Source: Archangium violaceum (lineage in GTDB: Bacteria > Myxococcota > Myxococcia > Myxococcales > Myxococcaceae). From it: a DNA stretch of 64,000 bases. Positions 60,639-64,000 of the stretch are shown here, piece after piece. The translations under genes and the position numbers were made by a program. The notes under the pieces are model-generated. The model saw nothing but the letters and a program-made list of their open reading frames with translations, had not been told where the DNA came from and made no database searches. The DNA lies in NCBI RefSeq assembly GCF_016887565.1, contig NZ_CP069396.1, positions 12,196,001 to 12,260,000 of the forward strand. The letters are read 5' to 3'. Each line of letters starts with the position of its first letter. Positions within the stretch are counted from its first letter, which is position 1.

Positions 60639-62318
60639 ATGCAGTCCCTCCCGCCCTCCACCGCGACCCTCCCCGCGCCCCTCCAGGAAACCTCGAAGCG
60701 CCGCGCGCGGCTCCAGACCTCGCTGGCCTGCCTGGGAATGGCGCTCGCGGCCGTGCTGCCCCTGCTGGGCTTCGATGGCTGGCCGGAGAACCACGAGGGC
60801 CTGTCCATCTTCGAGCGCGCCGAGGGCTTCCGCCGGGCCTACGCGGCCGGTGACTTCTTCCCGCTGTGGACGCCGTTCTGCCACCTCGGCCACGGCTCAC
60901 CGTGGCCCTTCTTCTACCACCGGCTCTTCAACACGCTGTCCGGGGGCTTGGGGTGGATGGTGGGCTCGGCCTACCGGGGCGTGCAGCTGGCGCTGATGCT
61001 CGTCCTCTTCGTGGGCGCTTCGGGAATGGCCGCCGCCGCGCGCAGGCTCGGAGCCTCCGCGCGCGTCCAGGTGCTCGCGGCGTTCCTGCTCTGCTTCTCG
61101 CATTACGCCTTCTTCGACTGGCTCATCCGCAACGCCACGGCCGAGTTCTCCGCGATGATGCTCTACCCCTGGCTGCTGTGGGGGTGCCTGCGCCTGCACT
61201 CCGAGGGCCGGGGTGGTGGGTGGGTGGGGCTCGTGCTCGCGGCCCTGTTCTACGCGCACACGGTGATGTTCCTGTATGCGTTCCTCACGCTGGCGGTGGC
61301 CCTGGGCCTCATGGTGGCGAGGCAGGGCTGGCGCCCCACGCTCATCGCGACGGGCCAGGCGGCGCTGGTGGTGCTCGTGCTGTGCGCCCCCTATGCGCTG
61401 CTGATGGTGCGACTGGAGAAGCACTTCAACACGGGCGCGCTCAACATCTTCTCGCCCGAGCGGGAGTTCGTCTCACTCGCGCGGTACTTCTGGGACGGGG
61501 AGTTCCGCTGGGGCCGGCAGTGGAAGGGCATCACGCCGGAGCTCGGCCCCGCGCTGCTCACGGGACTCGCCGTGCTGGGGGGCGTGGCGCTCGCCTCGCG
61601 CGATGGCCTCCGGAGCCGCGTCACCGGCCTGACCTTCCTGTCGCTCACCGCCGCCGTCTACGCGGTGCTGCAGGTGCCGCTCTCGGTGCCCTTCTACCGG
61701 GTGGTGCCCTTCGCAAAGCTCCTCCAGTTTCCCTGGCGCCTGGTGGGCTTCCTCACCGTGGTCCTCGTGCTGGTGCTGTGCGTGCTGGTGGAGGACGCCG
61801 TCCGACGGGGCGGCTGGAGGCGGACGCTGGCACTGGGTGTGGCGGGGCTCGCGGTCCTCGCGGGCGCGCGGCTCGGGTGGAGGGCGACGCACCCGCGCTA
61901 CGAGAGCACTCCGCGGACGGACATCGAGAGCCATCTCGCCGCGCTCGACCGCCCGTGGTCGGCCAACGAGTACCTTCCCCGGTCCGTTCTCACGACGGGC
62001 CTCGCACCACGGGCCCCCTTCCTCTCGCAGGAGCACTGTGACCGGCTGAAGGTGGAGCCGGTCCGGGCCTTCCACGAGCCCATCCACTTCACGCGCCTCA
62101 CGCTCACGGTCTCCTCGACCGGGGGGTGCACCGTGCACTTCAACCAGTTCACGACGCCCTTCCTCGCGGTCGAGGCGAGCGGCCCCGCGCGGTTCGTCTC
62201 CTCGTGGGCCGGCACGCTGGACATCCAGCTGCCCGCCGGCGAGCACCGCGTGGAGCTGCGCCGCCGGGGCTTCCTCGAGCTGCTCGCGCGGGAGTTCCTG
62301 CCCCGGAAGGGAACCTGA
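60639..62318 (+). CDS. GT-C-like polytopic membrane protein
   Basis: A 559-residue membrane protein with about ten hydrophobic segments and a soluble C-terminal domain (about 470-559). The N-terminal first loop (FFPLWTPFCHLGHGSPWPFF) is acidic/aromatic and resembles the first loop of GT-C glycosyltransferases and the 6-pyruvoyl-tetrahydropterin-synthase-related membrane family. A lipid-linked sugar donor is likely. The gene is followed after 14 bases by a family-2 glycosyltransferase, so the two probably build an envelope sugar. The start follows a REP-like repeat and no strong ribosome site is seen. Confidence 0.8.
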   Translation: MQSLPPSTATLPAPLQETSKRRARLQTSLACLGMALAAVLPLLGFDGWPENHEGLSIFERAEGFRRAYAAGDFFPLWTPFCHLGHGSPWPFFYHRLFNTLSGGLGWMVGSAYRGVQLALMLVLFVGASGMAAAARRLGASARVQVLAAFLLCFSHYAFFDWLIRNATAEFSAMMLYPWLLWGCLRLHSEGRGGGWVGLVLAALFYAHTVMFLYAFLTLAVALGLMVARQGWRPTLIATGQAALVVLVLCAPYALLMVRLEKHFNTGALNIFSPEREFVSLARYFWDGEFRWGRQWKGITPELGPALLTGLAVLGGVALASRDGLRSRVTGLTFLSLTAAVYAVLQVPLSVPFYRVVPFAKLLQFPWRLVGFLTVVLVLVLCVLVEDAVRRGGWRRTLALGVAGLAVLAGARLGWRATHPRYESTPRTDIESHLAALDRPWSANEYLPRSVLTTGLAPRAPFLSQEHCDRLKVEPVRAFHEPIHFTRLTLTVSSTGGCTVHFNQFTTPFLAVEASGPARFVSSWAGTLDIQLPAGEHRVELRRRGFLELLAREFLPRKGT

Positions 62319-62332
62319 TACGGAAGGCCTCC

Positions 62333-63181
62333 ATGAGACTCGGTGGCTACGTCATCCACGGGAACAACCGGGACACGCTCGGGGCGTGCCTGGAGGGGCT
62401 GCTCGCCGTCTGTGACGAGGTGGTGGCGCTGGACTCGATGTCCACGGATGGCTCGGTGGAGCTCGCGCGGAGCATGGGAGCGCGCTCCGTGTCCCGGCCC
62501 TGGCAGGGCTACGGGGCCGCGCGAGCCGCCGCCATGGAAGCGCTGGGCCCGTGCGACTACGTCTTCTACCTCGACTCGGACGAGCGCCTGGAGCCCGAGG
62601 CCCTGAAGACCATCAAGTCCTGGCGCGAGTCCGACCCGAAGGAGCCCGTCTACCTCCTGCCGCGCCGGGACTGGGCCGAGCTGGACGGGCACCGCTTCCG
62701 CTACCGCACCGAGTGGCGTGCGCGGCTGGTGCGCCGGGACGTCGCCGTGTGGCGCCCGGAGATGATCGTCCACGAGGCCCTGCCGCGGATGCGCGCCATC
62801 CGCGTGCACGCGCCCATCGAGCACCGCTTCGCCACGTCGCTGGCCGGACGCGCGGAGAAGGAAGAACGCTACGCACTGCTATGGGCCGTACGCGCCTACG
62901 CCGAGGGCAAGCGCCTCAAGCCGGCCGCGCTCCAGCGCCCGGCGCACCTGGTGCGCGACTGCATCCTGCACGGAGCGCTCTGGCGAGGCGGGCTCGACGC
63001 GCTGCGTCTGGCCTGGGCGGTGGCCAACTACCACGCCGCGAAGTACCGCCACCTTCGCGCACTGCGTCAGGGACGATTTCCCGAGTTGCTGCAAGCCTTT
63101 GACGAGCGTCGGTATGGCGAGTTGTTCGCACTGGTGAGGGATGGGCAACTCCCGTCCGGCTCTCAGTCTGGACGAAAATGA
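62333..63181 (+). CDS. Family-2 glycosyltransferase
   Basis: A 282-residue enzyme. It opens with GGYVIHGNNRDTLGACLEGL, the N-terminal strand of GT2 transferases with a lipopolysaccharide-core (WaaE/KdtX-like) arrangement; DEVVALDSMSTDGS and the DxD-like acidic FYLDSDERL supply nucleotide-sugar and metal binding. The C-terminal part is helical (ALLWAVRAYAEGKRLKP). It is cytoplasmic or membrane-associated and should transfer a sugar to core or glycolipid. GGAAGG lies before the ATG, 14 bases after the membrane protein gene, so it is probably the second gene of one operon. Confidence 0.88.
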   Translation: MRLGGYVIHGNNRDTLGACLEGLLAVCDEVVALDSMSTDGSVELARSMGARSVSRPWQGYGAARAAAMEALGPCDYVFYLDSDERLEPEALKTIKSWRESDPKEPVYLLPRRDWAELDGHRFRYRTEWRARLVRRDVAVWRPEMIVHEALPRMRAIRVHAPIEHRFATSLAGRAEKEERYALLWAVRAYAEGKRLKPAALQRPAHLVRDCILHGALWRGGLDALRLAWAVANYHAAKYRHLRALRQGRFPELLQAFDERRYGELFALVRDGQLPSGSQSGRK

Positions 63182-63223
63182 GAAACCCTGCCTCTGATGC
63201 ACGGACTCAACAGGGAGGCCGGC

Positions 63224-64000
63224 ATGAGGCTCATGAAGGCAATCGCGACCGTGGCCGCGGGAGTGGCCATGGCGTGGGGCGGGAGTGCATCCGCGCTGAC
63301 GGTGAAGCTGTCGTACGTCTGGGGCGGTAACGGAGGAGGCACCACCGTCTTCATCCACGGGCATGGCAACTGTGTTGGCGGCAATGGCGCCGACAGCCGG
63401 TGTGTGAATGCCTCGTATGGCTATTGGCTGAACTCGACGGAGGACGGCGGAGACGGCCACGACTTCATGGCCGAGGCCACCTCCAAGTGCACCGCGAGCG
63501 GCTGCTCCATGGCGTGCGCGTCCACGGGCTGCTCGACCATCAACTACACGGGCTCGTGGTCGTACTCGGAGGCCTTCGCCATCCGGTACGACTTCGTGAA
63601 CCAGGGCCTCGCGGGGGCCACCAACGACGTGGCCAACTGCCTGTTGGACCTGCGCAACGGCACCAATGCCACGGGCTGCAACCCGAGCCTCTACAAGCGC
63701 ACGAGCTTCCGCGTGGTGGGCCACAGCGCGGGAGGCGCCGTCATCGACCGCATCTTCTCCACGGGCGCGTGGCCGGACCTGACGGGAACCAACGGAGCCA
63801 TTGTCGGCAACCCGGTGGCCTCGGCGGGGGCACTGGCCGGCTCGCGCGCGGCGAGCGCGCTGTACGGCACGGATGGCGCTTCCAACTTCTGCACCACGTT
63901 GGTGAGCTGGGTGGCCGGCTGGGCGCTGAAGAGCTCGGGCAACGCCAGCCTCACGCGCGGCTTCCTGCTGGGCGAGGCCAACAACGGCCGCGCCGGCAAG
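63224..64000 (+). CDS. Secreted alpha/beta-hydrolase, lipase-like (3' end cut)
   Basis: The first 259 residues are visible; the frame runs off the right edge. A signal peptide (about 1-24, MKAIATVAAGVAMAWGGSAS) precedes a hydrolase: the oxyanion turn FIHGHGNCVGG (about 43-53) and the nucleophile elbow VVGHSAGGAVID (Ser in GHSAG) are clear. Several Cys (CTASGCSMACASTGC) suggest disulphides. The Asp and His of the triad would lie beyond or near the cut. Likely a secreted esterase or lipase. GGGAGG lies five bases before the ATG. Confidence 0.82.
   Translation, partial: MRLMKAIATVAAGVAMAWGGSASALTVKLSYVWGGNGGGTTVFIHGHGNCVGGNGADSRCVNASYGYWLNSTEDGGDGHDFMAEATSKCTASGCSMACASTGCSTINYTGSWSYSEAFAIRYDFVNQGLAGATNDVANCLLDLRNGTNATGCNPSLYKRTSFRVVGHSAGGAVIDRIFSTGAWPDLTGTNGAIVGNPVASAGALAGSRAASALYGTDGASNFCTTLVSWVAGWALKSSGNASLTRGFLLGEANNGRAGK

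Overview
The window is GC-rich, gene-dense DNA. Its family content (Ser/Thr kinases, CHAT and WD40 giants, Oar-like receptors, Gly/Val-rich TonB proteins, many lipoproteins, one-component and two-component regulators) points to a myxobacterium, probably of the Cystobacter/Archangium/Myxococcus group. That assignment is inferred from gene content; no rRNA or marker gene is present. No tRNA, rRNA, CRISPR array, integrase or insertion sequence was seen. I find 45 well-supported genes, two of them cut by the window edges, plus one speculative 27-codon peptide gene.

Layout. 1-2.1 kb: a cut HAMP sensor gene, two CRP-type palindromes, and a CRP/FNR-family regulator. 2.1-8.6 kb: a zinc-ribbon protein, then a tight operon of coiled-coil protein, Ser/Thr kinase, lid-less DnaK and J-domain protein. 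8.6-14.7 kb: a TonB-like protein, a lipoprotein, an Oar-like outer-membrane receptor and a phospholipase-D lipoprotein. 14.7-32.9 kb: the most striking region, described below. 32.9-40.9 kb: NiCoT/UreH-like transporter, PAP2 phosphatase with DsbA-fold isomerase, LysE exporter with NtrC-type regulator, a lipoprotein and an M6 metalloprotease. 40.9-49.0 kb: an operon of kinase-ATPase-TPR protein, coiled-coil protein and tandem-duplicated protein, plus a YcaO-TfuA pair. 49.2-55.1 kb: NmrA-like reductase, ABA4-like operon, lipoprotein, aldehyde dehydrogenase with DUF779. 55.1-60.4 kb: lipoprotein and an operon ending in an orphan histidine kinase. 60.6-64 kb: GT-C-like membrane protein, family-2 glycosyltransferase and a cut secreted alpha/beta-hydrolase.

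Main discovery. Between 14.7 and 32.9 kb lie four proteins with intact His/Cys CHAT or caspase-like dyads. They are a C25/caspase-like protease with a tandem-duplicated partner, a membrane anti-sigma factor fused to TPR and CHAT domains, and two giant paralogues that join CHAT, a STAND NTPase, one membrane segment and 15-16 WD40 repeats. A tail-anchored protein and a small lipoprotein sit among them, as does one ECF sigma factor gene. Seven copies of one promoter, GTAAC-N15-CGT(C/T) with exactly 15 bases between boxes, stand upstream of every transcription unit in the island, including the sigma/anti-sigma unit itself. I infer a self-contained, autoregulated ECF regulon in which a CHAT-bearing anti-sigma factor gates expression of caspase-like and STAND sensor proteins, possibly for self/non-self sensing, programmed death or proteolytic signalling.

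Second candidate. The YcaO-TfuA operon and the neighbouring kinase operon share a 40-base element upstream. The same element can be read in frame as a short Cys/His-containing peptide, so it may be either a shared promoter or a RiPP precursor.
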